DNA of 64,000 nt from Kumtagia sp963829135 (GTDB lineage: Bacteria; Pseudomonadota; Alphaproteobacteria; Rhizobiales; Rhizobiaceae): positions 930,001-994,000 of the forward strand of contig CAWHHO010000005.1 of NCBI GenBank assembly GCA_963829135.1. Reading direction: 5' to 3'. The notes beneath the pieces are model-generated. The model was given only the letters and a program-made list of their open reading frames with translations. It made no database searches and was not told the DNA's origin. Of this stretch, positions 27,004 to 35,517 are shown in pieces (position 1 is the stretch's first letter; every line of letters begins with the position of its first letter). Made by a program: the position numbers and the translations under genes.

Positions 27004-28150
27004 CTAGCGAGAACCGCAAATTGTCGCGCGTCAGTTCACTGACCGAAGTGCAGCCCATCAGCTTCATGCCGCGCTCGACCTCGATTTTGAGCTGGCCGAG
27101 TGCGCGCTCGACGCCGGGCTGGCCAGCCGCCGCCAGCGGATAAAGATAGTAGCGCCCGACGCCAACCGCCTTGGCGCCCAGCGACAGCGCTTTGAGAACA
27201 TGCGTGCCGCGTTGTACACCGCCATCCATGATTACATCGATCCGGTCGCCGACGGCATCGACGATCTCGGCAAGCTGGTCGAAGGCGGCGCGTGATCCGT
27301 CCAACTGCCGTCCGCCATGATTTGAAAGCACGATGCCGGTGCAGCCGATCTCGACTGCCCGCCGCGCATCCTCGACCGACATTACGCCCTTGAGGCAGAA
27401 CTGCCCGTCCCAATGCCTGACCATTTCGGCAACGTCATCCCAGGTCATCGACGGGTCCAGCATCTCGGTGAAGTAGCGGCCGATCGACATTGCGCCGCCA
27501 TCCATCTTCACATGCTCGTCGAGTTGCGGCAGCTTGAAACGTTCATGCGTGACATAGTTAAGGCCCCAGGCCGGTTTGATCGCAAATTGCGTCATGCCAC
27601 CAAGCGTCAGCTTGAACGGGATCGAAAAGCCGGTGCGCAGGTCGCGCTCTCGATTTCCCCCGGTGATGCTGTCGACAGTCAGCATCATCACCTCGACGCC
27701 CGCAACCTTTGCACGCTCCATCATGGCTCGGTTGAGGCCGCGGTCCTTGTGGAAATAAAACTGGTACACCTGCGGTGTCTTGGCGATGCTGCGCGCCTCC
27801 TCCAGGCTGGTAGTGCCAAGCGACGAGACGCCGAACATCGTGCCGAACTTGCCGGCGGCCGCGGCCACGGCGCGCTCGCCGTCGTGGTGGAACAGCCGCT
27901 GAAGGGCGGTCGGCGAGCAATAAAACGGCAGCGCCAGCTTCTGACCCATGACTGTGACGGAAGTATCAACCTTCTCGACACCGCGCAGGACATTTGGCAC
28001 GAGATCGCAGCGCTCGAAACTCTCCGTATTGCGTCGATAAGTGACCTCGTCATCCGCCGCGCCGTCGATATAGTTGAAGATCGGTGACGGCAGCCGGCGC
28101 TTCGCCAGAGCGCGGAAATCATGGAAATTGTGACAGTCTTTCAGGCGCAT
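27004..28150 (-). CDS. lldD: FMN-dependent alpha-hydroxy-acid (L-lactate) dehydrogenase (one frameshift at the stop)
   Basis: The protein starts MRLKDCHNFHDFRALAKRR at ATG 28150 (ATG 28183 is an in-frame alternative). It has the TIM-barrel FMN enzyme pattern: YIDGAADDEVTYRRN, LPFYCSPTALQRLFHHDGE, GTTSLEEARSIAKTPQVYQF, and the active-site stretch IVLSNHGGRQLDGS with the catalytic His and an Arg. FMN phosphate is bound near MDGGVQRGTHVLKAL and GVGRYYLYPL. The C-terminus should read DNLRFR followed by TAG, but one extra C near 27010 gives RFSLG instead and reads on into apt. Corrected length is 381 residues. It oxidises L-lactate or a related 2-hydroxy acid at the membrane. The exact acid is not certain. 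Confidence 0.88.
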
Positions 28151-28403
28151 GTTTTCGTCCCGGTGCAGGCCGATGAATTGCATAGCCTGCGGTCACGTCA
28201 AGCGCCTCAATGATAAAAATAACATCCACAGGCGAATGAGGCTTTGAGCCATTCGCGAATTCTGAGGTCAGCTGGCCACGGAGAGACTCACGGCCCAAAC
28301 TGCGAACACATCCGTTCAATTACAAGTGAAGCAGTTGGCCGTAACAATGCGCGCCACCGTTTCGTATCTATTGGTGATTGATAAAGGCGACGGAGGTCAA
28401 ATC

Positions 28404-28889
28404 ATGGTCAGCAGGCGAGCGGTTTTGCTTGGCACATCCGCACTGGTGGTGTCTGGACTTATGCGCGCGACCTCCGCATCGCGCGCGGAGAAAAAATTCG
28501 GGATCACCCACACCGAGGCCGAGTGGCGGGGCATGCTGACGCCGGAGCAGTATTCGGTGCTGCGGGAGGCTGGCACGGAATATCCCTTTACAAGCCCACT
28601 CAACACCGAGCATCGCAAGGGCATCTTTGCCTGCGCGGGCTGTGACCTTGACCTATTCTCGTCCGATACCAAGTTTGACAGCGGCACCGGATGGCCGAGT
28701 TTCTGGCAGCCATTGAACGCCGCAGTCGGCACCGAAAAAGATTCCTCGCTCGGTGTGTCGCGGACCGCCGTGTATTGCAGCCGCTGCGGCGGTCATCTCG
28801 GCCATGTGTTCGACGACGGGCCGCTGCCCACCGGCCTTCGATATTGCATGAATGGCGTTGCGATGACCTTCAAGCCCGCAGCCGCCTGA
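28404..28889 (+). CDS. msrB: Peptide-methionine (R)-S-oxide reductase, exported
   Basis: The 161-residue protein starts at ATG 28404 with CGGAGG upstream. A twin-arginine-like signal (MVSRRAVLLGTSALVVSG) precedes the MsrB domain. Two zinc-binding pairs (CAGC and CSRC) and the catalytic Cys in RYCMNGVAMTF are present; the last motif is usually RYCIN, so Met replaces Ile. The enzyme repairs R-methionine sulfoxide, here in the periplasm. The msrA gene follows 24 bases downstream, and both are exported, so the pair forms a periplasmic protein-repair unit. It differs from the MsrPQ system, which uses a molybdenum cofactor. Confidence 0.92.
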   Translation: MVSRRAVLLGTSALVVSGLMRATSASRAEKKFGITHTEAEWRGMLTPEQYSVLREAGTEYPFTSPLNTEHRKGIFACAGCDLDLFSSDTKFDSGTGWPSFWQPLNAAVGTEKDSSLGVSRTAVYCSRCGGHLGHVFDDGPLPTGLRYCMNGVAMTFKPAAA

Positions 28890-28913
28890 ACAACCAATCT
28901 CACGGAGACCCCG

Positions 28914-29630
28914 ATGGCCCATTCAAACCTCTATCCAATGGTGCGTTGCGCCGCCCTCGCCGCTCTGGCGAGCATTTCGCTGGCGTTGCCGATTTTTCCT
29001 GCCACCGCCCAGGAGGGCATCGCTATCCCGCCGCCGAAGCTTGATGGCAAGGATGATCCCAAACATAGCGCAGTCTTTGCCGGCGGCTGCTTCTGGGGTG
29101 TTCAGGGCGTCTTCCAGCACGTGAAGGGCGTCCGGAATGCGGTGTCCGGATATGCCGGTGGCGACAAGGACAGTGCCGTATACGAGGCGGTCGGAAGCGG
29201 CAGCACCGGCCATGCGGAAGCTGTGCAGGTCACCTACGATCCGCAGCAGGTCAGCTACGGGCAGCTCCTCCAGGTGTACTTCTCAGTGGCCCACGACCCA
29301 ACCGAACTCAACCGGCAAGGCCCGGATACCGGCACGCAGTACCGCTCCACCATCTTCGCTCTGGATCGGCAACAGGCCGAATCCGCTAGGGCCTATATCA
29401 CCCAGCTCGACGCCGCCAAGGTATACCGCGCGCCGATCGCCACGACGATCGAGGAAGGAAAGGCCTTCTACGAGGCCGAGCCCTACCACCAGGATTTTTT
29501 GACCCTCAACCCCGACTATCCCTACATAGTCTACAACGACCTTCCGAAGATCGAAAACCTGAAGCGCCTGTTCCCGTCGCTGTATCAGGATGATCCGGCT
29601 CTGGTCTCGGAGGCGGCCGTCTCGAACTAG
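28914..29630 (+). CDS. msrA: Peptide-methionine (S)-S-oxide reductase, exported
   Basis: The 238-residue protein has a Sec-type signal peptide (VRCAALAALASISLALPIFP, cleavage near ATAQE) and then the MsrA domain. The catalytic motif GGCFWGVQGVFQ is followed by SGYAGGDKDSAVYEAVGSG, GHAEAVQVTYDP, DPTELNRQGPDTGTQYRST and EPYHQDFL, all standard. It reduces the S-form of methionine sulfoxide. Co-transcribed with msrB (24 bases apart). An N-terminal signal means it acts in the periplasm. Confidence 0.93.
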   Translation: MAHSNLYPMVRCAALAALASISLALPIFPATAQEGIAIPPPKLDGKDDPKHSAVFAGGCFWGVQGVFQHVKGVRNAVSGYAGGDKDSAVYEAVGSGSTGHAEAVQVTYDPQQVSYGQLLQVYFSVAHDPTELNRQGPDTGTQYRSTIFALDRQQAESARAYITQLDAAKVYRAPIATTIEEGKAFYEAEPYHQDFLTLNPDYPYIVYNDLPKIENLKRLFPSLYQDDPALVSEAAVSN

Positions 29631-29734
29631 GCATTTATCCCGGGCATACGATGGACGGGATTGCGGGGGGAATTCCCGAACTTTCTTGCACGCGCATCCG
29701 AATTGTGCGTTCGCTGGGCGCTGCCGCTGCCCAG

Positions 29735-30046
29735 TTACCGCTTCGCTGGATCGGTATCCCGGATGCGCTGGCTGAATGCGGCGACATCCTGGACGCTGTA
29801 GCGCAAACGCACGCGCTTGCCGGAGGGCGGATCGAACTGCAGCGAGGTCTCGGGCCGCCACGCGGTCGCTGGCCGGATCGGGCGCGGCACAAATCCGCCA
29901 CCGCAGTTCGGGCAAACGTTGTGGAGCTTGGTCTCCACGCAGTCCGCGCAGAAGGTGCATTCGTACGAGCAGATACGTGCGTTCTGCGCATCCGGCGGCA
30001 GATCGGCATCGCAATATTCGCAGTTGGGTCTGAGCTGCAGGGCCAT
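29735..30046 (-). CDS. DUF1272 domain-containing zinc-ribbon protein
   Basis: The 103-residue protein starts MALQLRPNCEYCDADLPPDA (ATG 30046, with AGAGGAA upstream; ATG 30052 is an alternative). It has four CxxC-type pairs or half-pairs in its first 50 residues (CEYC, CSYECTFCADC, CPNC), so it binds one or two zinc ions. The rest is unstructured-looking and basic. DUF1272 proteins are common in proteobacteria and have no known function; a redox or metal sensing role is possible. It is divergent from the next gene (84 bases between starts). Confidence 0.85.
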   Translation of the reverse strand: MALQLRPNCEYCDADLPPDAQNARICSYECTFCADCVETKLHNVCPNCGGGFVPRPIRPATAWRPETSLQFDPPSGKRVRLRYSVQDVAAFSQRIRDTDPAKR

Positions 30047-30129
30047 TGGCATTTCCTCTATTCCTAAGCGCCACTGTTGCGTTACACAGGGAAGCGACGA
30101 AAGTCGCATCGCATAATGGAAGCAGCAGC

Positions 30130-30942
30130 ATGCCTTCGGCAATCACCGCCCTTGTCCTGGCACTACTGATTGTCGACCACAGTTACGCCGCGCCGCCATC
30201 ATCCGTCGCAACAGAGATCAATGCCACAGCGCCGCCATTCGTAGCCACGGTCAACACGGATTTCGACATCATCCGGACCACCGATCCGAGTGCTTTTGCC
30301 TGCCACATATATGCTGGCCGCACAGAACAACAGATCTGGGACAAGCGTGTGGACGACGAGCCTTTGATCCTCGCCTATAGTTTCACAGTTCATTTCAATG
30401 ACGGCACTGAGATCGAAATCGCCGTCAATCCTGAGTTCGGCTCCGAGCAGGCCGCTCGCAACGAAGCCATGCGTTACACCACCGCGCTAGGACAATTGCC
30501 TGGCAGTCTGCGCGCAGGAATAAGGCGCTTGGGCGTGCATGCGGGCGACGAAAGCCCGCATGGCGGCGCGGGCAACGTCATCATTTATGCCGAAACGGCA
30601 ACGCAACGTATGGGTTACGATCACCTCGAGGAGACTATTTTTCACGAGGCGGTGCATGCGGCCTGGGATGAGGATCATCGCCTCGCCCCTGATTGGGTTG
30701 CGGCGCAGAAGGCGGATGGCGGCTTTCTCACCGCATATGGCGCCTCCATCCCTGATCGGGAGGATTTGCCGGAAACCGCGTTGTTTGCGTACGCCCTGCA
30801 GCATTATCCCGGTCGCATTCCACCGGCCGATACCGACGCTATTCGAAATGCGGTCCCGCATCGGCTGGCATATATTGATCGCATCCTGTCGACCGTTCCA
30901 CCGGTCGCGGACCTTTACGACCCCTCAATTTGTCAGCAATAA
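30130..30942 (+). CDS. Secreted putative zinc metallopeptidase (HEAVH motif)
   Basis: The 270-residue protein has a signal peptide (ITALVLALLIVDHSYA, cleavage near AAPPS) and a mixed alpha/beta body with the sequence EETIFHEAVHAAWDEDH, an HExxH zinc motif with the extra downstream Asp/His. The earlier part has a single Cys and FACHIYAGRTEQQIWDKR, a segment I do not recognise. There is no recognised family. The position next to a divergent DUF1272 gene gives no clue. Peptidase activity is inferred from the motif alone; it might instead be a structural or non-peptidase zinc protein. Confidence 0.6.
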   Translation: MPSAITALVLALLIVDHSYAAPPSSVATEINATAPPFVATVNTDFDIIRTTDPSAFACHIYAGRTEQQIWDKRVDDEPLILAYSFTVHFNDGTEIEIAVNPEFGSEQAARNEAMRYTTALGQLPGSLRAGIRRLGVHAGDESPHGGAGNVIIYAETATQRMGYDHLEETIFHEAVHAAWDEDHRLAPDWVAAQKADGGFLTAYGASIPDREDLPETALFAYALQHYPGRIPPADTDAIRNAVPHRLAYIDRILSTVPPVADLYDPSICQQ

Positions 30943-30998
30943 GAACGGCCCGTGGGCATGCTCACCGATCTCATTATCCAACGGCATCTCCTGGCTAC

Positions 30999-31778
30999 TC
31001 AGCCATACCATTTGCCAAGGACCACCTTGCTGGCTGGTCCAACCTTCGCTGCAAAGGCCTCGACATCGCTTGGTCCGGCGTCGCTGTTGTAGTGATAGGG
31101 GTAGACGACCGCGGGCTTGAAGGCCGCCACGGCGGAACTGGCCTGGTCAATATCCATTGTGTAGGGCAGGTTCATCGGCACGAAAGCAATATCGATGCCC
31201 GTCAGCGCCCGCATCTCCGGGATATCCTCGGTATCGCCGGCGATATAGACGCGGAGTCCGTCGGCCGCCAGCACGTAGCCATTGTCGCGGCCTTGCGGGT
31301 GGAATTTCTTACGCTCCTCGGTGGTGTTGTAGGCGGGGATCGCCTGAATCTCCATGCTCCCGACGGTCGTTGCCTCGCCATTTGCGATAGCGGTTGCCTT
31401 TGCCTGGAGATCGGCCGGCAGCTTGCCGTGTACGGAAGGGTTGACGACAAGCTTGGTATCCGGCCCTACGATTGCCTGCAGCGTCGGCAGATCAAAATGG
31501 TCTCCATGCTCATGGCTGATGAGAATCAGGTTCGGGGCGGGACTACCTGCATAAAGGTCCTTTCCGCCAACCGGGTCGTTGTAGATCACCAGGCCCGGCA
31601 CGGTCATCACGAAGCTGGCATGGCTGACCGGCGAAACGACAATCTCTCCTGTCTCACTCTTGTAGCTGTCGCCTGCGCCTTGCGCCCGTGCCGCAAAAGG
31701 CATGATGATGGTCGAGCCCAAGGCGCCAAGTGCTGCGGCTCCGGCAAGTTGCAAGCTGTCGCGTCGCGTCAATCTCAT
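30999..31778 (-). CDS. MBL-fold metallo-hydrolase with Tat signal
   Basis: The 259-residue protein starts MRLTRRDSLQLAGAAALGA at ATG 31778, with AAGGGAGAA upstream; RRDSLQ is a twin-arginine motif, so it folds with its metals in the cytoplasm and is then exported. The metal site is ILISHEHGDHFDLPTL (HxHxDH). Further ligands are in IAGDTEDIPEM and PYHYNSD. It belongs to the beta-lactamase superfamily type 2 group resembling UlaG and Zn-dependent hydrolases of unknown substrate. It is convergent with the metallopeptidase gene, 56 bases apart. Confidence 0.87.
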   Translation of the reverse strand: MRLTRRDSLQLAGAAALGALGSTIIMPFAARAQGAGDSYKSETGEIVVSPVSHASFVMTVPGLVIYNDPVGGKDLYAGSPAPNLILISHEHGDHFDLPTLQAIVGPDTKLVVNPSVHGKLPADLQAKATAIANGEATTVGSMEIQAIPAYNTTEERKKFHPQGRDNGYVLAADGLRVYIAGDTEDIPEMRALTGIDIAFVPMNLPYTMDIDQASSAVAAFKPAVVYPYHYNSDAGPSDVEAFAAKVGPASKVVLGKWYG

Positions 31779-32026
31779 GGAAATTCTCCCTTTCGCATGC
31801 CACCGCTCCTTTGCGGGCGCCACCATCAATGAACGAAGCCGCCGCCAATTGTCTTCCGTTTTAGAGCGAAGGACCGGGAACATTCGCGTGAAGCATGCCA
31901 CGGGCCGGCGCCTGCGCGGGGTTTTTCATATCGATGAACGGCGGCATAGGAGTCCGGCTCCCGTCGCCTGCGACTTTTCTCGCCGAGTCCGAAGCCGAGA
32001 TGCGGTTAACCTTCAAAGTTCAAACA

Positions 32027-32048
32027 AAAGGGCGCCGAAGCGCCCTTT
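32027..32048 (-). terminator. Terminator of the petABC operon
   Basis: A perfect nine-base stem with a UUCG-type tetraloop on the minus strand (GGGCGC-TTCG-GCGCCC core) is followed by TTTTGTTTG. It lies 31 bases after the stop of petC, so it terminates the bc1 operon. Confidence 0.85.
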
Positions 32049-32078
32049 CAAGTCAATTGGCCTAGAGAAATGCGAGCG

Positions 32079-33074
32079 TCAGTGTTCGACACCCGACCAT
32101 ACCCTGCGCTTCACCAGATAGACCATCGCGCCAAACAGCAGCATGAAGACGATAACGCGGAAACCGGTCTGTTTGCGTGCCTCAAGGTGCGGCTCCGCCG
32201 TCCACATCAGGAAGGCGGAAACATCGCGCGCATATTGGTCGACCGTCTGCGGCGAACCGTCATCATAGGTCACCTGATCGTCCGACAGCGGCTTGGCCAT
32301 CGCAAGCGACTTGCCATTCATGAAATACGGATTGTAGTGCGTGCCCTCGGCAATCTCCATGCCCTCTGGCGGCGTCTCATCATAGCCGGTCAAAAGCGAG
32401 TGGATATAGTCCGGCCCGCCTTGCGCATACTGCGTGAAGATATCGATGACGAATTGCGGGAAGCCGCGCGTCACGCCGCGCGCCTTGGCGAGCAGCGACA
32501 TGTCGGGCGGGGCAGCGCCGCCGTTAGCCGCAGCCGCAGCCGCTGAATTCGGGAAAGGCGACGGAAAATAATCCGACGGGATGCCAGGACGATCGAACAT
32601 CTCGCCGTCGTTGTTCGGGCCATCCTGGATCGTGTACTCGGCAGCGAGGGCCTTGACCTGGGCTTCCGAATAGCCGAGCTCGCCGAGCATGCGGAATGGC
32701 ACCAGGTGCATCGAGTGGCACGCCGAGCAGACTTCCTTGTAGACCTTCAGGCCACGCTGCAACTGGGCCTTATCGTAAGTGCCAAACGGTCCGGCAAAGC
32801 TCCAGGATTCCTCCTTCGGCGGGCGGATCGGGAAGTGGGTTGGCTCCGTCTCGCTGTGACCTCCCTCGGCGGCGTGATCAGCGCCGGCCGGTTCATGGCC
32901 CTCACCACTGGCCGGCTTGTCCGGATTGGCGACAGGAGCCGTCTGCTCCGCAGCGGGTGCCGCGCCTTCAGCAGGCTGCGCGTTTTGATCGGTGGATTCC
33001 TGCGCATAGGCGACGGCCGACGTGCCAGCCAACAGGAAGCCGAAAGCAGCCAGTCCGTGGAGAACTCTTTTCAT
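32079..33074 (-). CDS. petC: Cytochrome c1 of the bc1 complex
   Basis: The 331-residue protein has a signal peptide (AFGFLLAGTSAVAYAQES), an Ala-Pro-Glu-rich linker of about 55 residues, then the c1 domain with heme motif CSACH (in YKEVCSACHSMHLVPFR) and a C-terminal membrane anchor (FRVIVFMLLFGAMVYLVKRR). It passes electrons from the Rieske protein to a soluble cytochrome. In many rhizobia petB and petC are fused as fbcH or adjacent; here they are separate, petC following petB by 28 bases. The acidic linker is longer than usual. Confidence 0.93.
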   Translation of the reverse strand: MKRVLHGLAAFGFLLAGTSAVAYAQESTDQNAQPAEGAAPAAEQTAPVANPDKPASGEGHEPAGADHAAEGGHSETEPTHFPIRPPKEESWSFAGPFGTYDKAQLQRGLKVYKEVCSACHSMHLVPFRMLGELGYSEAQVKALAAEYTIQDGPNNDGEMFDRPGIPSDYFPSPFPNSAAAAAANGGAAPPDMSLLAKARGVTRGFPQFVIDIFTQYAQGGPDYIHSLLTGYDETPPEGMEIAEGTHYNPYFMNGKSLAMAKPLSDDQVTYDDGSPQTVDQYARDVSAFLMWTAEPHLEARKQTGFRVIVFMLLFGAMVYLVKRRVWSGVEH

Positions 33075-33102
33075 GTGAACTGTCCCTCTCCTGCCTGCCC
33101 GA

Positions 33103-34404
33103 TCAGCCTTTTATGCTCGGCGAAGCCGCCGCGCCGACCGGGTGGCCGGAGCCCCCCTTATTCTTTTCAAGTACGGCTTCCGTGATCGAATTGGGCGTCC
33201 GGCGCGGCGTCTCGATGAGGCCGAGCAGCGGCATGACGACCAGGAAGAACGCGAAGTAGTAGACCGTGGAGAGCTGCATGGCCGGAATGTACCAGCCTTC
33301 CGCGGGCTTCGAACCAAGCCAGCCGAGGAACACGGCGTTGATGGCGAACAGCCAGAAGAACAGCCTGTACCATGGGCGGTAAACCGCGGAGCGGACCTTC
33401 GACGTATCGAGCCACGGCACTACGAACAACACTGCGATGGCGCCGAACATGGCGAGCACGCCGCCGAGCTTGGAGTCGATCGGCCCGATGTTGAAGGTGA
33501 TGGCGCGCAGGATCGCGTAGAATGGCAGGAAGTACCATTCGGGCACGATATGCGCCGGCGTCTTCATCGGATCGAATGGCGTGTAATTGTCCGGGTGGCC
33601 GAGATAGTTCGGAATGTAGAAGATAAAGTAGGCGTAGATGGCCAGGAACACCATCATGCCGAACGCGTCCTTGATAGTCGCGTAGGGCGTGAAAGGCAAA
33701 GTGTCCGTGTTCGATTTTACCTCGATGCCTGTCGGATTGGTCTGGCCGACGACATGCAGCGCCCACACATGCAGGACCACCACGCCGGCAATCATGAACG
33801 GCAGCAGGTAGTGCAGCGAGAAGAAGCGATTGAGGGTCGGATTGTCGACGGCGAAACCGCCCAACAGGAGCTCCTGGACCCAATTGCCCACCACCGGGAT
33901 TGCGGTAAAGAAGCCGGTGATGACGGTGGCGCCCCAGCCGCTCATCTGGCCCCAGGGCAGCACGTAGCCCATGAAACCGGTCGCCATCATCAGCAGGTAG
34001 ATGATGCAGCCCAGAATCCAGAGCAACTCCCGCGGTGCCTTGTAGGAGCCGTAATAGAGACCGCGGAAGATGTGCAGGTAGACCGCGATGAAGAAGAAGG
34101 AGGCGCCGTTGGCGTGCATATAGCGCAGCAGCCAGCCGGAATTCACGTCGCGCATGATTTTCTCGACTGAGTCGAAGGCAATCCGCGTGTCGGAGCCGTA
34201 GTGCATCGCAAGCACGACGCCGGTGAGGATCTGCACCACCAGCATGATCGCGAGAATGCCGCCGAACGTGTAGGCGTAGTTCAGGTTGCGTGGAACCGGA
34301 TAGGCGATGAAGGAATCGTAGACCATTCGCGGCAATGGCATGCGCGAGTCGATCCACTTTTCGATGCCTGTTTTCGGCGTGTAGGTCGAGTGTCCACCGC
34401 TCAT
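33103..34404 (-). CDS. petB: Cytochrome b of the bc1 complex
   Basis: The 433-residue protein starts MSGGHSTYTPKTGIEKWI at ATG 34404 and has eight or so membrane helices. Heme ligands are in YMHANGASFFFIAVYLHIFR and in MIAGVVVLHVWALHVVG. The quinol-oxidation motif PEWY is present in HIVPEWYFLPFYAILRAI. It oxidises ubiquinol and, with c1 and Rieske protein, pumps protons at the inner membrane. It is the middle gene of petABC, 17 bases after petA. The C-terminal end EKNKGGSGHPVGAAAS is a short polar tail. Confidence 0.95.
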   Translation of the reverse strand: MSGGHSTYTPKTGIEKWIDSRMPLPRMVYDSFIAYPVPRNLNYAYTFGGILAIMLVVQILTGVVLAMHYGSDTRIAFDSVEKIMRDVNSGWLLRYMHANGASFFFIAVYLHIFRGLYYGSYKAPRELLWILGCIIYLLMMATGFMGYVLPWGQMSGWGATVITGFFTAIPVVGNWVQELLLGGFAVDNPTLNRFFSLHYLLPFMIAGVVVLHVWALHVVGQTNPTGIEVKSNTDTLPFTPYATIKDAFGMMVFLAIYAYFIFYIPNYLGHPDNYTPFDPMKTPAHIVPEWYFLPFYAILRAITFNIGPIDSKLGGVLAMFGAIAVLFVVPWLDTSKVRSAVYRPWYRLFFWLFAINAVFLGWLGSKPAEGWYIPAMQLSTVYYFAFFLVVMPLLGLIETPRRTPNSITEAVLEKNKGGSGHPVGAAASPSIKG

Positions 34405-34421
34405 CAGTCTGTTCCCCGCCC

Positions 34422-34985
34422 TCAGCCGATCTTCACTTTGGTGTCCGAAATGAACGACAACGCCGGCACTGCAAGATTCTGTGGCGCCGGGCCCTTTCGG
34501 ATGCGTCCGGCCGTATCGTAATGCGAACCGTGGCAGGGGCAGAACCAGCCGCCGAAATCGCCTTGCTGGCCGAGCGGCACGCAACCCAGATGCGTGCAGA
34601 CGCCGACCATGATGATCCAGTTTTCCTTGTCCTTGCCGGCGGCGCGGTCGGCATCGGTCGCCTGCGCGTCGGCGGGCAGGTTTGCGTTGCGCGCGATCGG
34701 GTCCTTGAGGTCGCCCAGCTTGACGTCCTGCGCAGCCTTGACCTCTTCCGGTGTACGATTGCGGATGAACACCGGCTTTCCGCGCCATTTCACCGTAAGC
34801 GACATGCCAGGCTCGACAGCCGAGACGTCGACCTCGATCGACGACACGGCGAGCGTCGAAGCGTCCGGGCGCATCTGGTCGATGAAAGGCCACGCCACGG
34901 CGCCGGCGCCGACAACTCCGGCCATGCCGGTTGCGATGTACAGAAAATCGCGGCGTGAGGAATCGATTGTATCGTTAGCGCTCAC
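34422..34985 (-). CDS. petA: Ubiquinol-cytochrome c reductase Rieske iron-sulfur subunit
   Basis: The 187-residue protein has a Tat-type N-terminus (SRRDFLYIATGMAGVVGAGAVA) that also serves as membrane anchor. The [2Fe-2S] cluster ligands are in CTHLGC and CPCHGSHYD, both intact. The best start is GTG 34985 (MSANDTIDSS) with AAAGGA upstream. It accepts electrons from ubiquinol bound by cytochrome b and moves to cytochrome c1. It is the first gene of the operon. The promoter should lie within 34990-35150; I could not identify a convincing one. Confidence 0.95.
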   Translation of the reverse strand: MSANDTIDSSRRDFLYIATGMAGVVGAGAVAWPFIDQMRPDASTLAVSSIEVDVSAVEPGMSLTVKWRGKPVFIRNRTPEEVKAAQDVKLGDLKDPIARNANLPADAQATDADRAAGKDKENWIIMVGVCTHLGCVPLGQQGDFGGWFCPCHGSHYDTAGRIRKGPAPQNLAVPALSFISDTKVKIG

Positions 34986-35185
34986 GGAACTGGAATCCTT
35001 TCGCCTTACCCCCAATGCCGGCGATCGAGCCATTCCGCTCATGCACGCCGGCCCCTATTCGCGTGGCGACAAGGGCTGGCGAAGTTCTCCGGCATTTTGG
35101 GTTGGTTTATGCGCGATGCTAACGCTTGTCCAGACGGCGGAGGGCATGACGGCAGATTGTCGCGGGGGGAGCTTTGCTCACGCCT

Positions 35186-35222
35186 TTGACAACGCTGCCT
35201 AGAATGTAGTAACGTTGCTACA
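35186..35222 (+). promoter_or_regulatory. Toxin-antitoxin promoter with operator palindrome
   Basis: TTGACA (35186-35191) and TAGTAA (35208-35213) form a promoter with a 16-base spacer. TGTAGTAACGTTGCTACA (35205-35222) is an almost perfect inverted repeat covering the minus-10 region, the expected site for autorepression by the antitoxin. The antitoxin ATG is at 35245. Confidence 0.6.
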
Positions 35223-35244
35223 TCAAGGGAACGGTAGCACGCAA

Positions 35245-35517
35245 ATGACCACAGCCTTTACCAGCCGCGAATTCAATCAGGACACCTCCCGCGCGAAGAG
35301 GGAGGCACGGAATGGGCCCGTGTTTATCACCGATCGCGGCAAACCAACCCATGTCTTGATGACGATTGAAACCTACGACGCAACTAAGAAAGCGCACGGA
35401 ACAACAAAGCCCGCAAATCTGCGCGCCGCGCTGATAGATGCCATCCACGGCGATGATGTCTCCCTCGACATCCCCGCGCGCCGGATCGACCTACCTCGCG
35501 AAATCGACTTCGACTGA
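35245..35517 (+). CDS. Phd/YefM-family antitoxin
   Basis: The 90-residue protein starts MTTAFTSREFNQDTSRAKRE (ATG 35245; the TTG at 35215 is unlikely). GPVFITDRGKPTHVLMTIETY is the conserved Phd/YefM DNA-binding core. The acidic C-terminal part (DIPARRIDLPREIDFD) is where these proteins wrap around the toxin. It should neutralise the PIN toxin encoded next and repress the shared promoter at the palindrome upstream. The stop overlaps the toxin ATG by one base. Confidence 0.9.
   Translation: MTTAFTSREFNQDTSRAKREARNGPVFITDRGKPTHVLMTIETYDATKKAHGTTKPANLRAALIDAIHGDDVSLDIPARRIDLPREIDFD

Noticed and set aside
32706..34170. Long plus-strand ORFs over petC and petB
   Set aside because: Composition is typical of antisense frames and the pet genes on the minus strand are unambiguous.
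33103..34893. Extended cytochrome b reading upstream of 34404
   Set aside because: The upstream part is petA in another frame; the normal start MSGGHSTYTP is at 34404.
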